Shown here in pieces: positions 46,437 through 55,537 of a stretch of DNA of 64,000 nucleotides. The stretch is from the NCBI RefSeq assembly GCF_900185615.1, contig NZ_FYAK01000002.1, positions 372,001 through 436,000 of the forward strand, in the 5' to 3' direction. Under the pieces are notes generated by a model. The model was not told the origin of the DNA, searched no databases, and worked only from the letters and a program-made list of their open reading frames with translations. The stretch is from Photobacterium malacitanum. GTDB taxonomy: Bacteria > Pseudomonadota > Gammaproteobacteria > Enterobacterales > Vibrionaceae. The position numbers and the translations under genes are program-made. Every line of letters starts with the position of its first letter. Position 1 is the stretch's first letter.

Positions 46437-47411
46437 TTAGTTTTCATTATGGCTGACTAAAGAATATGGGTATTCTGCTGTTACGAATTGATCACGGCCA
46501 TTATCTTTTGCTTGGTATAATAAAGTATCAACCGCTTGATATAAATTCTCGACCAATTCAAGTCCTGTTGGCACCCATGAAATTGCACCTTGGCTCACTG
46601 TCAACTGATTGCTAATTAACGAATTCTCATGTGGAATGGCAAGCTTAAAGATCTCATCTTTAAGACGTTGACACTCTTTAATTGCTTGTTTTTCATCGCA
46701 ATTACAAATTAATACAATAAACTCTTCACCACCATAGCGACCACAAACCTCCCCGGCGCGATTAAATATTTTTTTCAAACTTGTAGACAATAGTTTAAGA
46801 CAATTATCTCCTTCAATATGTCCTTGGAAATCATTGAATAATTTAAAGAAATCGACATCTAGTAGGATAATTGTTAACGGTAAATTGTTGCGTCCATGTA
46901 AGGCAATAAACTCTTTTAACTTTTGATCAAGATAACGTCGATTAGCAAGCTTTGTCAGTGGATCTTCATTTGCTTGTTCTAACAATAACTTATTTATTTT
47001 CTGTAACTGTATCGTCGTATGTTCTAACCGTTGCCGCATAACAGAAATTCGGCTCATTGCTTGCATTTTTGCAGCCAAAATAATCGAATTAACAGGTTTA
47101 ACCAGATAATCATCGCCACCAACATTAATGGCTTTTGCGATAATATGAGGGTCATCAAGACCGCTTAAAAATATCACAGGTACCCACTCTTGGTATTGAT
47201 GTCGAAGTGTGTGGACTAATTCAATACCATTTTGTTTCGGCATTTCAATATCAATGAGTAACAAGTCGGGTTTAAACTCTGTATAACACTTCAACAGTTC
47301 AGCACCTGATGATACTGACTTAACAATATGACCAAGATTAGTTAGACATGCCGTTAAATATAACCGCTCACTAGCGATATCATCGGCAATTAAAATCCGC
47401 ATCACTCCCAT
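46437..47411 (-). CDS. Response regulator with diguanylate cyclase output
   Basis: 324 residues with AAGGA six bases before the start. The receiver domain has DD at 8-9 (LIADDIASE), phospho-acceptor Asp in LLIDIEMPK and Lys in LVKPVN. A linker coiled coil (residues about 130-152) leads to a GGDEF domain with active-site RYGGEEFIVL and ANRRYLD. The GGEEF motif is an active form; an RxxD product-inhibition site is not obvious. It makes c-di-GMP when phosphorylated by an unlinked kinase. Confidence 0.93.
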   Translation of the reverse strand: MGVMRILIADDIASERLYLTACLTNLGHIVKSVSSGAELLKCYTEFKPDLLLIDIEMPKQNGIELVHTLRHQYQEWVPVIFLSGLDDPHIIAKAINVGGDDYLVKPVNSIILAAKMQAMSRISVMRQRLEHTTIQLQKINKLLLEQANEDPLTKLANRRYLDQKLKEFIALHGRNNLPLTIILLDVDFFKLFNDFQGHIEGDNCLKLLSTSLKKIFNRAGEVCGRYGGEEFIVLICNCDEKQAIKECQRLKDEIFKLAIPHENSLISNQLTVSQGAISWVPTGLELVENLYQAVDTLLYQAKDNGRDQFVTAEYPYSLVSHNEN

Positions 47412-47626
47412 ATTAGATCCTTATACGATAGCAAGCATACAATATAAAACATATTGCATTGTTCGTGCCATATATGCTGGGTATGAAAAATTTCCCTTAA
47501 CAGCGTGATTGCACCATGACTATTTACTAAAATAATTTTTATTATAACTTTTATAATCATATATTGACATTTATCAGTAGGAATATAGGATTCCTCCTCT
47601 CAAAACACAATGCGTTAGGAAAAACT

Positions 47627-48079
47627 ATGTCTGAAATTAATAACAACGAAGAGCAAATCATTGAAGAAACAGTATTCACACTAGATGACTGTTCTCCAGA
47701 ACTTCGCCAAGTAGTCAAGTTTGAAGAAGTGCCAGCAGAGTTGATTGATATGCTTGTGAACGTTTATAAGGTATCAGAACCTACTTCACGTGAAGCATGG
47801 AATACATTGCCAGCCAGCGCACAAAATGTTTTGGATAATTTCGAGCAATTTCACTCTCTTGTTGCACTAAGCCAAAGTTACTCTGGTGTAGACTTCCTTG
47901 GTGAAATGCAAGATACCAAATTCCCAGAAGACATGAGCGCTGATGAGCAAGCAGAATATAAAGCAACAATGCTTGATAAAGTACTGGCTAACTGCGTTAA
48001 AGACATGTGTAAACAATTGAAGAAAGCACGTCGCAACCCACCAATGAAACGCGAGTTTACTGAGATTTTTCAAAAGTAA
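47627..48079 (+). CDS. Conserved Vibrionaceae protein, DUF3069-like
   Basis: 150 residues from ATG 47627, which has AGGA seven bases before it. Acidic, all-helical soluble protein (MSEINNNEEQIIEETVF, then YKVSEPTSREAWNTLPASAQNVLDNFEQFHSLVAL, and a basic tail CKQLKKARRNPPMKREFTEIFQ). It fits the size and start of DUF3069 proteins of Vibrio, recalled from the family and not verified. No function known. Ends at a good terminator. Confidence 0.7.
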   Translation: MSEINNNEEQIIEETVFTLDDCSPELRQVVKFEEVPAELIDMLVNVYKVSEPTSREAWNTLPASAQNVLDNFEQFHSLVALSQSYSGVDFLGEMQDTKFPEDMSADEQAEYKATMLDKVLANCVKDMCKQLKKARRNPPMKREFTEIFQK

Positions 48080-48106
48080 TTGCTATTTCAGCGACAAATA
48101 ATGTCT

Positions 48107-48134
48107 AAAGAAAGAGCATTCACGCTCTTTCTTT
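48107..48134 (+). terminator. Terminator after the DUF3069-like gene
   Basis: Perfect 11-bp stem AAAGAAAGAGC / GCTCTTTCTTT, six-base loop, then TGTT; 27 bp past the stop. Confidence 0.85.
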
Positions 48135-48466
48135 TGTTAAAACAAAACATTCACCAAGATAATTAATCACATCGAAATTTTTTTAATGTAAAAATCACGT
48201 CAATTAACATCTTTTATTGATAATAAATAACACAGCCCTATATAAAAAGTGCTTATAAGGCATATTTTTATTTGTCATTGATTTGGAATATTCTTATTTG
48301 TGAATTATTTTTAATTTCTATGCGGATAATGATTTAGCATATTGTATTTCATGGTAATAATTAATATTATCACAACAATTAGATATAACTTTAACACCTA
48401 TAAGTCATTTTATAACTCTTTCATGATAGAATTGACAAACTAAAAATTAATATGTGAGGTTTATAA
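48135..48466. other. AT-rich promoter region of the ToxR-like gene
   Basis: 332 bp, very AT-rich, without ORFs, repeats or RNA-like structures that I could recognise. AT-rich DNA of this type is often an H-NS target, which would suit a ToxR-like gene. Confidence 0.4.
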
Positions 48467-49741
48467 ATGGCAAATATTGAGCAAATAAGATTTAGAACAA
48501 AAGTATGCTTCATTGCAAGCCAAGGCGTACTCAAAACATCTGAATCTACGCTCAAACTAAATTTGTCAGAACAATATATTCTTACCTATCTGATCGAGAA
48601 TCATAGTACTCCTGTCACTAAAGATGAGTTACTCAAGGTTGGCTGGCCTGATCGTATCGTTACTGAAGCCTCACTATTTCAGGTTATTCGTGCGTTACGT
48701 GTAAAACTTAATGAACAAAACAAAGGTGATGTGATTGAGACATTGCCTCGTGTCGGCTACCAAATTCGTGAATTTACGCGAGAAGAAGTTGATCTAAGTG
48801 AACAAAAATCACACTCTATTATTAGTAAGATTAATAAAAAGACTGTTGCCTCTATCGTTATTTTAGGTGCAGCATTATTTGGTAGCGGTGCATGGTATAT
48901 GTCACCAGCTCAAACAGAACCTACACACTTTTTAACCGAAAATGAAAAGATCGGTACTAATAATATAACCTTTATCACCAAAAATTTAGAACAACAAGTT
49001 GACTTAAGAAATAAAATCAAAGCTATTTTTTCACAGCAAGTAAACAAGCATGGAAAAATATTAACAATGGATCATAAAATTTATTTTTATACCTCAGATG
49101 ATTTTTATTCTATTGCTTGGTGTAAAGTCAAACCAGAAACTAATCAATGCATACCTATGACTGATTTTAGTTATAAAATTGCGCCTGATGAATGGACTCA
49201 ATTCACTCATCTAATTATTGATAATGAAAAGCTCTTTCATGAAGATATTAGTATCGCTTCTGACGCTATCCACGAACCATTGTCAGTTGTCTACCGCTCA
49301 TATCTTGGTGATTATGGTGTCACATATAAAGTATCAAATTTTTATATATCACCAACAGATAAAAATAATGTTTTCGATTATTCAAAAGTTAGTTTCATTG
49401 CGGATAAAAAAACAGGTCGTTATCAGGCTTTATCACTATCAGCAGAATCGTTAACAATAATTAAAAAGGACGCTCAATTTATTGCGACCTTAAAAATTAC
49501 ACCTGAAGTTTTTCACTGGGCCTATCAAGCAAATGCTAATTTAAGTGAAAATAAGTCTATTATCTTTTCAGATGATGATAATGCGTCTAGTTCATATAAA
49601 AATAATGCGATTCGTTATGACTATATCATTGCCGCTCAGAAGAAATTACAGCTCATATTAGGTGAAAATTCAGGCCTTTATTGGCTACACAGTAGTAAAA
49701 ACAACCCATTAACTGTTTTACCAACAAAGCATTATAAGTAA
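48467..49741 (+). CDS. ToxR/CadC-like membrane-bound transcriptional regulator
   Basis: 424 residues with GAGG before the start. Cytoplasmic OmpR/ToxR-type winged helix at about 20-105 (LKLNLSEQYILTYLIENHSTPVTKDELLKVGWPDRIVTEASLFQVIRALRVKL, ETLPRVGYQI). One membrane helix at about 127-145 (TVASIVILGAALFGSGAWYM). The periplasmic domain of about 280 residues is unlike known ToxR or CadC sensors and has few cysteines. Such proteins turn on genes in response to periplasmic signals while staying in the membrane. No co-regulator (ToxS-like) gene follows; targets are unknown. Confidence 0.85.
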   Translation: MANIEQIRFRTKVCFIASQGVLKTSESTLKLNLSEQYILTYLIENHSTPVTKDELLKVGWPDRIVTEASLFQVIRALRVKLNEQNKGDVIETLPRVGYQIREFTREEVDLSEQKSHSIISKINKKTVASIVILGAALFGSGAWYMSPAQTEPTHFLTENEKIGTNNITFITKNLEQQVDLRNKIKAIFSQQVNKHGKILTMDHKIYFYTSDDFYSIAWCKVKPETNQCIPMTDFSYKIAPDEWTQFTHLIIDNEKLFHEDISIASDAIHEPLSVVYRSYLGDYGVTYKVSNFYISPTDKNNVFDYSKVSFIADKKTGRYQALSLSAESLTIIKKDAQFIATLKITPEVFHWAYQANANLSENKSIIFSDDDNASSSYKNNAIRYDYIIAAQKKLQLILGENSGLYWLHSSKNNPLTVLPTKHYK

Positions 49742-50136
49742 TTTATCATTTTTAATATTTCTACACTCTAGGTTAAGAACTAAGCTGGTAAATTAAAAAT
49801 ATGCTATAAATATTAACTGATACACTATTTTAACTGAGTGCATCAGTGGCCACCTTTTATCTATAGTTTATTGCCAAGCGGCACCTATCTTACTCTCCTC
49901 TTTCAGATAAATAAAAATAACCATATCCTGCAAACATTCAATATTTACAGATATCAAGCATGACATTAACCATTACGCAGCAATATGTCATAATTTAAAC
50001 AATATGTTGTGAACATAATAACCAAATATGATACTGTTCTATAATAATATATTATCCAATATGCATTAATAAGTAATACATTCGGTTATAAAACTAACAG
50101 TAAACTCAAAGGTTAATCAACATAAGGAATATATAG
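49742..50136. other. Intergenic region between ToxR-like gene and stomatin operon
   Basis: 395 bp of AT-rich DNA. It must hold the promoter of the stomatin/NfeD operon; no clear boxes or terminator hairpins were found. Confidence 0.4.
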
Positions 50137-51093
50137 ATGCCGCTTGATCTCATAACTAACTTGCTTACAAGTCCACAACTGTATTTATTGATATTTATTG
50201 TTGTCACACTTAAATTAAGTATTATTTTTGTTCCACAAAATGAAGCATGGCTTATTGAACGTTTTGGTAAATACCGAGCAACCAAGGAGGCGGGTTTAAA
50301 CTTTATTATTCCATTTATTGATAATATTAGTGCAAAAAGAAGCCTTAAAGAAACCGCGGTTGATGTTCCATCACAATCAGCCATTACCAAAGACAATATT
50401 AGCCTTGTTGTTGATGGAGTACTCTATTTTCGTGTTCTAGAGCCTTACAAAGCGACATATGGTGTTGATGATTACCGTTTTGCTGTAACTCAATTAGCAC
50501 AAACAACAATGCGTAGTGAGTTAGGTAAAATGGAACTCGACAAAACATTTGAAGAACGTGATCTTTTAAATGCGAATATTGTTGCAGCTATTAATACCGC
50601 ATCTGAGCCTTGGGGTGTACAAGTATTACGATACGAAATTAAAGATATTGTGCCACCAAGTTCGGTGATGGCTGCAATGGAAGCACAGATGAAAGCTGAG
50701 CGTGAAAAAAGAGCACAAATCCTTGAATCAGAAGGTGATCGTCAATCAGCAATCAATGTCGCAGAAGGTAAAAAACAAGCGCAAGTACTCTCTGCTGAAG
50801 CAGATAAACAAGAGCAAATCCTAAGAGCCGAAGGTGAAGCCGCTGCTATTTTGGCCGTTGCAGATGCTCAAGCACAAGCATTACGAAAAATTGGTGAAGC
50901 AGCAGATACAGAGCAAGGTCAAAAAGCAATTCAACTTGAGTTGGCAACCAAAGCTATTGAGGCGAAAAAAGCCATTGCTAAAGAGTCATCAGTTGTTCTT
51001 CTTGCTGATGATGCAACCAATGCAAGCTCGATGGTTGCTCAAGGTTTATCAATCATTAATTCAATTAACAAAGCTCAAACAGGTAAATCCTAG
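50137..51093 (+). CDS. SPFH/Band 7 stomatin-like protein (QmcA type)
   Basis: 318 residues with AAGGA before the start. N-terminal hydrophobic anchor at about 12-30 (LYLLIFIVVTLKLSIIFVP), the Band 7 domain (QNEAWLIERFGKYRATKEAGLNFIIPFIDNI; AVDVPSQSAITKDNISLVVDGVLYFRV), and a long alanine/glutamate/glutamine coiled coil from about 180 to 275. Such proteins oligomerise into membrane microdomains and often control proteases. It forms an operon with the NfeD-like gene 14 bp downstream, the usual pairing. Confidence 0.92.
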   Translation: MPLDLITNLLTSPQLYLLIFIVVTLKLSIIFVPQNEAWLIERFGKYRATKEAGLNFIIPFIDNISAKRSLKETAVDVPSQSAITKDNISLVVDGVLYFRVLEPYKATYGVDDYRFAVTQLAQTTMRSELGKMELDKTFEERDLLNANIVAAINTASEPWGVQVLRYEIKDIVPPSSVMAAMEAQMKAEREKRAQILESEGDRQSAINVAEGKKQAQVLSAEADKQEQILRAEGEAAAILAVADAQAQALRKIGEAADTEQGQKAIQLELATKAIEAKKAIAKESSVVLLADDATNASSMVAQGLSIINSINKAQTGKS

Positions 51094-51107
51094 AGCTAAG
51101 GTGTTAT

Positions 51108-51566
51108 ATGTTTAGCAATATTCCGCAAACATTAGTCACTTTAGGGCTATTAGCTCTTATTATCGAAGTGCTCATACTCGGTTGTAGTACATTAGTATTG
51201 CTATTTTTTGGCGTGGCGATGCTACTTACTAGTGGTCTAATTTACATTGGTCTAATTGATGCTAATTGGTTAAGTACAATTTCAACCTTAGCGATTATAA
51301 CGCTGTTGTTAACCATTGCACTCTGGAAACCACTGAAAAAATTACAAAATAAATCAACTCAAACAGAGATAAATAGTGATTTTGCTACTATCCAATTTGA
51401 ACTAGAAGAAGACTTATTACCATCAACTGTATATAACTTTAATTACTCCGGCATTCAATGGAATGTTAAATCAACCTCCCCCATCGATAAAGGTGTCATT
51501 GTAAAAGTAGTCAAAAAAGAAGTCGGTATCTTATGGGTTGAACCTGTTGATAGCGCAATAAGTTAA
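51108..51566 (+). CDS. NfeD-like membrane protein (YbbK type)
   Basis: 152 residues with AAGG before the start. Two or three N-terminal helices (about 9-28, 30-50, 57-77), then a short soluble OB-fold domain ending GVIVKVVKKEVGILWVEPV, the NfeD C-terminal signature. NfeD proteins partner stomatins and affect membrane quality control. It follows the stomatin gene directly and ends in a terminator. Confidence 0.9.
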   Translation: MFSNIPQTLVTLGLLALIIEVLILGCSTLVLLFFGVAMLLTSGLIYIGLIDANWLSTISTLAIITLLLTIALWKPLKKLQNKSTQTEINSDFATIQFELEEDLLPSTVYNFNYSGIQWNVKSTSPIDKGVIVKVVKKEVGILWVEPVDSAIS

Positions 51567-51597
51567 AATCACACTATAAAACATTTTATCTATAATT

Positions 51598-51623
51598 AAG
51601 CCGTTAATATTTCATAACGGCTT
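51598..51623 (+). terminator. Terminator of the stomatin/NfeD operon
   Basis: Perfect nine-base stem AAGCCGTTA / TAACGGCTT, eight-base loop, then ATTTTTTT. Confidence 0.9.
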
Positions 51624-51654
51624 ATTTTTTTACATCCCTACCAAATAATATCTA

Positions 51655-51975
51655 TTAATCAACAAGTTCTGTTTTTTCTAATAATTGACAAAACTGATGC
51701 TTTATAATTGTCTGACTAATGTAAATAACATTAATCGTATTGTTAAAATACGTATATGCTAATCGAAACACAGCATCTTTGGCCGCCACAATTTTATATT
51801 CATATATTCTTAATCCATTGTTACGCAATTGCCTGGCTGTCTTTATCTTTGCTGACTGCGTAAGAATTAAATGTGGTAACCGCTCTCTTACATCTTTATA
51901 AATAATTTCTTGATATTGTTGTTGTAAGTGAAAAAATTTTCGTAAATGCCTATTTTCGCTATAAGTAATATTCAT
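51655..51975 (-). CDS. Hypothetical protein with possible RelE/HigB-like fold
   Basis: 106 residues, basic, starting MNITYSENRHLRKFFHLQQQYQEIIY. The middle LRNNGLRIYEYKIVAAKDAVFRLAYTYFNNTINVIYISQTIIKHQ runs like the beta-sheet core of RelE/ParE/HigB toxins, which end with a histidine or lysine after a last strand. No antitoxin-sized gene adjoins it within the next 180 bp on either side. The fold is a guess by pattern; it could equally be an unrelated small protein. Confidence 0.55.
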   Translation of the reverse strand: MNITYSENRHLRKFFHLQQQYQEIIYKDVRERLPHLILTQSAKIKTARQLRNNGLRIYEYKIVAAKDAVFRLAYTYFNNTINVIYISQTIIKHQFCQLLEKTELVD

Positions 51976-52157
51976 AGTTTAAATATCTAGTTATATTTTT
52001 ATTTATTATATTCCTGTATTTTCTGATATTACAGCTTAAGCAGATTAAATCCCCCTTCAATAAAAGTGAACATTATTCACAGAATAATGCTCATACTATG
52101 CATAAATGACAAATCTGTACCACAATTAAGGTGTACCAGCGAAAAAGGAATACGCTA

Positions 52158-52904
52158 ATGAGTACGAGATTAAGTGATACAGTCAGTATCGAACTGCATA
52201 TTCAAGCCGCTGTTAGAGAAATAGCAGCATTTACAGAGCTTACAGCACGCTCGTCGTCAATCGACGATCGAATGCATGAAGCTATTTATCAAACTAAAAT
52301 ATTTTTCACGTTATACTTAATGCTGCAATCACTTCATAGCGAGGCAAAAAATACTACAGCTAATGTTCTTTCTCAACATAACATCACGTCCCCTGAAGTT
52401 AATTTTGAATGGGTATTACAGCATTGTTTTAATATGTTTTATATCTCAAATCACGACCACGCAATAGAGCAAGCAAATACATGTAGTCAAATAACAACAG
52501 TAACATCTGATGATATGTTTCGTTGGCTGGCATCCCCTATACATGAAAATCTTGAGAATATGATAACGGCACTCGCCACTAAACACGTTAAATTTCTTGC
52601 ATCTCTATTTTCACAACAACAAGATATTGATAAAGAATTATTATCTGTTTTCAGTCATGCTATGACAAATAACACATTAGATCTTGGCATTAAATTATCA
52701 TCACAAGCAGGTAGTCAATTACTTGAACAAGTAATCCACTCTCGAACAGGAACTGTGTGTCTTATCTTTTTTAATATGTCTAAAGATCAAGAAGAAAAAC
52801 TAGCTATAAGTCAATATCTAGCAGATATAGATAACTTTTATGACACCTTAACCGCTAATGGCTTAAAGCAAGGATTAATATTCTTAGATAATCTATCCAA
52901 ATAA
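52158..52904 (+). CDS. Hypothetical helical protein, 248 residues
   Basis: Start at ATG 52158, which has AAGGA eight bases upstream; the longer ORF start lacks a ribosome site. All-helical soluble protein (LSDTVSIELHIQAAVREIAAFTELTARSS; MHEAIYQTKIFFTLYLMLQSLHSEA; FSHAMTNNTLDLGIKLSSQAGSQLLEQ). No signal peptide, membrane helix or known motif. I do not recognise it. It stands alone and ends in a strong terminator. Confidence 0.65.
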   Translation: MSTRLSDTVSIELHIQAAVREIAAFTELTARSSSIDDRMHEAIYQTKIFFTLYLMLQSLHSEAKNTTANVLSQHNITSPEVNFEWVLQHCFNMFYISNHDHAIEQANTCSQITTVTSDDMFRWLASPIHENLENMITALATKHVKFLASLFSQQQDIDKELLSVFSHAMTNNTLDLGIKLSSQAGSQLLEQVIHSRTGTVCLIFFNMSKDQEEKLAISQYLADIDNFYDTLTANGLKQGLIFLDNLSK

Positions 52905-52921
52905 TATCCATCCAACAAAAA

Positions 52922-52964
52922 GAGAATATGTATTCTCACTCACGGGTGAGCAATACATATTCTC
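52922..52964 (+). terminator. Terminator after the 52158 gene
   Basis: Long hairpin: outer stem GAGAATATGTATT / AATACATATTCTC and an inner CTCAC / GTGAG stem; then GACTCAATTTTTT. From here to 53218 (about 250 bp) nothing else was recognised. Confidence 0.8.
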
Positions 52965-53218
52965 GACTCAATTTTTTAAATTACTAATGAAATAAATAAC
53001 AGTACTCAACAAATCACCATATTAAATAGATCCAACCTTATATTCACAATCTAAATAAATAGACGCAATAACCGGCTCTGCCGTATTCATCGAATAAATA
53101 CATTTTTCTTTATTTGTCAATTTTGTGATATTGCTCCCATTTAAAGACACATTTTCATTAAGAATTAAGAAAATAATTCATTATTATTCAGCTTGCATTA
53201 TTATTAGGATAACAATGA

Positions 53219-53701
53219 GTGAAAAAGCTTTCTTTATATATAATTCCTGTACAGATCTTTTTAGCTGTGTATTGGTTAAAAAATGGCTTTCTTGATAAAA
53301 TAGTCGGAATTTTTCTAGGTATAATTCACCCTGAAACGGCTTATTATGGTTTAACATGGAATGGGTGGCATGATCGTATTGTTGACAGTTGGGATAATAG
53401 CCGAGTAGGCCATTTATTTTTTAGTCCATTTTTCGACATTTTATTTCCTACAGTCATTGTTTTACAATGTTTGCCTTTTTTATTCATTTTTATGTCAATC
53501 ATAAAAAAAGAATTTTTGACGAACAAACATCGTCCATGGTTAATAAAATCAGCTATCTCATCATTTGTCGTCACAGCCGCTATGATTTTTAGTGAAACAT
53601 TATCAAATACTAGAGATGCAGAATATTTACTACATTTATTTAGTATTAATATGATATTAATCATCTATATTCATTTTGTTGAAAAAATAATAGAAAAATA
53701 A
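53219..53701 (+). CDS. Hypothetical four-helix membrane protein
   Basis: 160 residues from GTG 53219 (AGGA nine bases upstream). Hydrophobic segments at about 5-22, 72-94 (FDILFPTVIVLQCLPFLFIFM), 107-124 and 138-154 (SINMILIIYIHFVEKI). The loop between the first two helices is aromatic-rich (YYGLTWNGWHDRIVDSWDNSR). An overlapping ATG at 53215 opens a 27-codon frame that stops inside the gene. No known family; single gene with a terminator. Confidence 0.6.
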   Translation: MKKLSLYIIPVQIFLAVYWLKNGFLDKIVGIFLGIIHPETAYYGLTWNGWHDRIVDSWDNSRVGHLFFSPFFDILFPTVIVLQCLPFLFIFMSIIKKEFLTNKHRPWLIKSAISSFVVTAAMIFSETLSNTRDAEYLLHLFSINMILIIYIHFVEKIIEK

Positions 53702-53724
53702 CTTTCAACAACCCAAATAATGAT

Positions 53725-53760
53725 AACAATAAAAAGAGTATTGTTACTTTTTTTATTGTT
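53725..53760. terminator. Terminator after the 53219 gene
   Basis: Stem AACAATAAAAAGAGTA / TACTTTTTTTATTGTT with a four-base loop, 24 bp past the stop. The region to 53994 then forms the fimbrial promoter area. Confidence 0.7.
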
Positions 53761-53994
53761 TCATTATTAAATCTTTCATTCCGTTACTGCCTCCATTTTC
53801 TCATAAATAAGAATATGTGATTTATTTCTCTCAAACATATCGATGAATAAAATAACTCTATGAAAGAGTGGAATTTTTATTTTATCCAATGGTATTTTTT
53901 TATTCTTAAGTATCGCTGCTAATCGATTGAGTTTCATAATTTCATCGACTAACTTTAAATAGAGTGAAAAACAATCCAAACAAGAGGGTATATT

Positions 53995-54450
53995 ATGCAT
54001 AAATCGATGAGGAAGTTAGCTTTTGTTACGTTAGCAATAATGCCATCATTAGCACAAGCTGAAGTAGGAAGTATTCAAGCAACCATTGAGATTATTCCTC
54101 CTCTATCTATTTCACAAACCAGCGCATTAGATTTTGGAACGATATTCTCCGATCGAACAACAGATGTTATTGTCGCTACAACAGATGGCGGTGCAGCAGC
54201 ATTTACAGTGAGTGGTCATGATGGCTTAACTGTTGATGTTTCGACAGAAGCAACAACAACCCTAACCCATACTACTGATGGAACAAAAACAATTCCAGTG
54301 GTTGGTATTAATCTAAATAACGCATCAGTGGTTTTGAACGGTGCTACAGAAGTTAAAGCAGGTGGTACTGCTGATATTGATAATGCCACTGGAGCACTCA
54401 CTGTAGGTAACTATACCGGATCATTTAATGTTACCGTTGTCTATCAATAA
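53995..54450 (+). CDS. DUF4402 fimbrial major subunit (putative pilin)
   Basis: 151 residues with GAGGG before the start. The signal peptide ends at LAQA-EVGS. The mature protein is rich in Thr, Val, Gly and Asn and poor in charged residues: IEIIPPLSISQTSALDFGTIF near the start is the DUF4402 signature, and TGSFNVTVVYQ closes it in the manner of donor-strand fimbrial subunits. First gene of a chaperone-usher operon. It overlaps the next gene by 23 bases. Confidence 0.85.
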   Translation: MHKSMRKLAFVTLAIMPSLAQAEVGSIQATIEIIPPLSISQTSALDFGTIFSDRTTDVIVATTDGGAAAFTVSGHDGLTVDVSTEATTTLTHTTDGTKTIPVVGINLNNASVVLNGATEVKAGGTADIDNATGALTVGNYTGSFNVTVVYQ

Positions 54451-54841
54451 GTACTTATACGCTTTCCTTTTTATAAGTACAAATGCTTTTTCGCTTGAAT
54501 TTATTGAACAAGAAAATATTGTCATTACTGTTGTTGAAAGCCGCTACTCACAACAGGTTAAATTTTCTAAACATAATATTGAAAGTGGAAGTTTTAGTTT
54601 TAAATTAAAAGGAAAGCCAAATTCTCATGTTAAAATTGACACACTAAAAAGTGAAAAAAATCATATTTTCATTAAAGATATAAAATATAGAGAGGGTTTT
54701 ACTTCTAAAGGTTTAGTCGTTATTAACTCGAAAGGCTATTCAAAAAAATTAAGTATTGATGGAACAATTATTATACCGGCTAAAATGCGCAGTGGAAAGT
54801 TTATCAAATCACTGATGTTACATGCTGAGTATATAAAATAA
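54428..54841 (+). CDS. Second fimbrial subunit-like protein
   Basis: 137 residues. The N-terminal signal is INKYLYAFLFISTNAFS, followed by a beta-rich mature domain (IVITVVESRYSQQVKFSKHNIESGSFSFKLKGKP; KLSIDGTIIIPAKMRSGKF) and SLMLHAEYIK at the end, which resembles the last strand of pilin-type folds. Position between pilin and chaperone points to a minor or initiator subunit. Not a recognised family by itself. The start at 54428 overlaps the pilin gene. Confidence 0.65.
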   Translation: MLPLSINKYLYAFLFISTNAFSLEFIEQENIVITVVESRYSQQVKFSKHNIESGSFSFKLKGKPNSHVKIDTLKSEKNHIFIKDIKYREGFTSKGLVVINSKGYSKKLSIDGTIIIPAKMRSGKFIKSLMLHAEYIK

Positions 54842-54853
54842 AAAGGAATTACA

Positions 54854-55537
54854 ATGTATAGATTCTTAATCTTCATTTTATTTTTCTCTCACCATGCAAT
54901 GGCCAATATGAAGATAGCGCCATTAAGAGTGATTACAGCAGAAGCAAATACGACTCAAAAATTTCTGGTCTCAAATACAGGAGATAAACCAATTAGAGTC
55001 CGTATTTCCCCTTCTTTTATTGCCACTCCAATGGCTGAGTACCAAACTCGGCATAATAATATGACACCAGAGATGGAAGATCTTACCCCTTTTCTTCGAG
55101 TCTCCCCGCCTGTTATTAGCAAGTTAATGCCTAATGAAAGAAAAATTGTCAGATTGCGCATTGCTGAGTTACCAAATAGTTATGAAAAAGGTGAATACCG
55201 CACCCATTTAAAATTTACTCAAGAAGTTATTAGGAAAGTGAATTCTCCAGCAAATAATAATGACTCTATCTCATTTGATTTAACAATGCTCGTTAATTCA
55301 TCAATTCCTATTTATTATCAAAAGAAAGATAGCACCCCACAACCTAAAGCTGTCATTCAATGCAGTAATAATAAGCTCAAGATAATTAATAACTCTCGCT
55401 ACCAGCAAAAAATAGAGTTATTAAACGATAACATTTATAAACAATTAATTCTTCTTCGCCAATCCGACCTCAATATTGCTTACAAAGGAAAAACAACTAT
55501 TAAGGTTAATGATGAACAACAAGAAATATGTTTATAA
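54854..55537 (+). CDS. Periplasmic fimbrial chaperone
   Basis: 227 residues with AAGGA before the start and a short signal peptide (MYRFLIFILFFSHHAMA-N). The PapD-like N-terminal Ig domain is seen: MKIAPLRVITAEANTTQKFLVSNTGDKPIRVRISPSF, SPPVISKLMPNERKIVRLRIAE and YRTHLKF. It holds subunits for delivery to the usher. It belongs to the class that serves DUF4402/CS1-like or archaic systems rather than FimC. Overlaps the usher gene start by 26 bases. Confidence 0.85.
   Translation: MYRFLIFILFFSHHAMANMKIAPLRVITAEANTTQKFLVSNTGDKPIRVRISPSFIATPMAEYQTRHNNMTPEMEDLTPFLRVSPPVISKLMPNERKIVRLRIAELPNSYEKGEYRTHLKFTQEVIRKVNSPANNNDSISFDLTMLVNSSIPIYYQKKDSTPQPKAVIQCSNNKLKIINNSRYQQKIELLNDNIYKQLILLRQSDLNIAYKGKTTIKVNDEQQEICL

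Noticed and set aside
53776-54000. 74-codon reverse frame before the pilin gene
   Set aside because: It covers the promoter and start of the fimbrial operon on the opposite strand; its start is formed by the palindromic ATGCAT of the pilin start. No ribosome site.
54428-54841. The 54428 gene as a frame-shifted tail of the pilin
   Set aside because: It has its own signal peptide and full beta domain, and the pilin ends normally in VVYQ, so the overlap is an operon feature.
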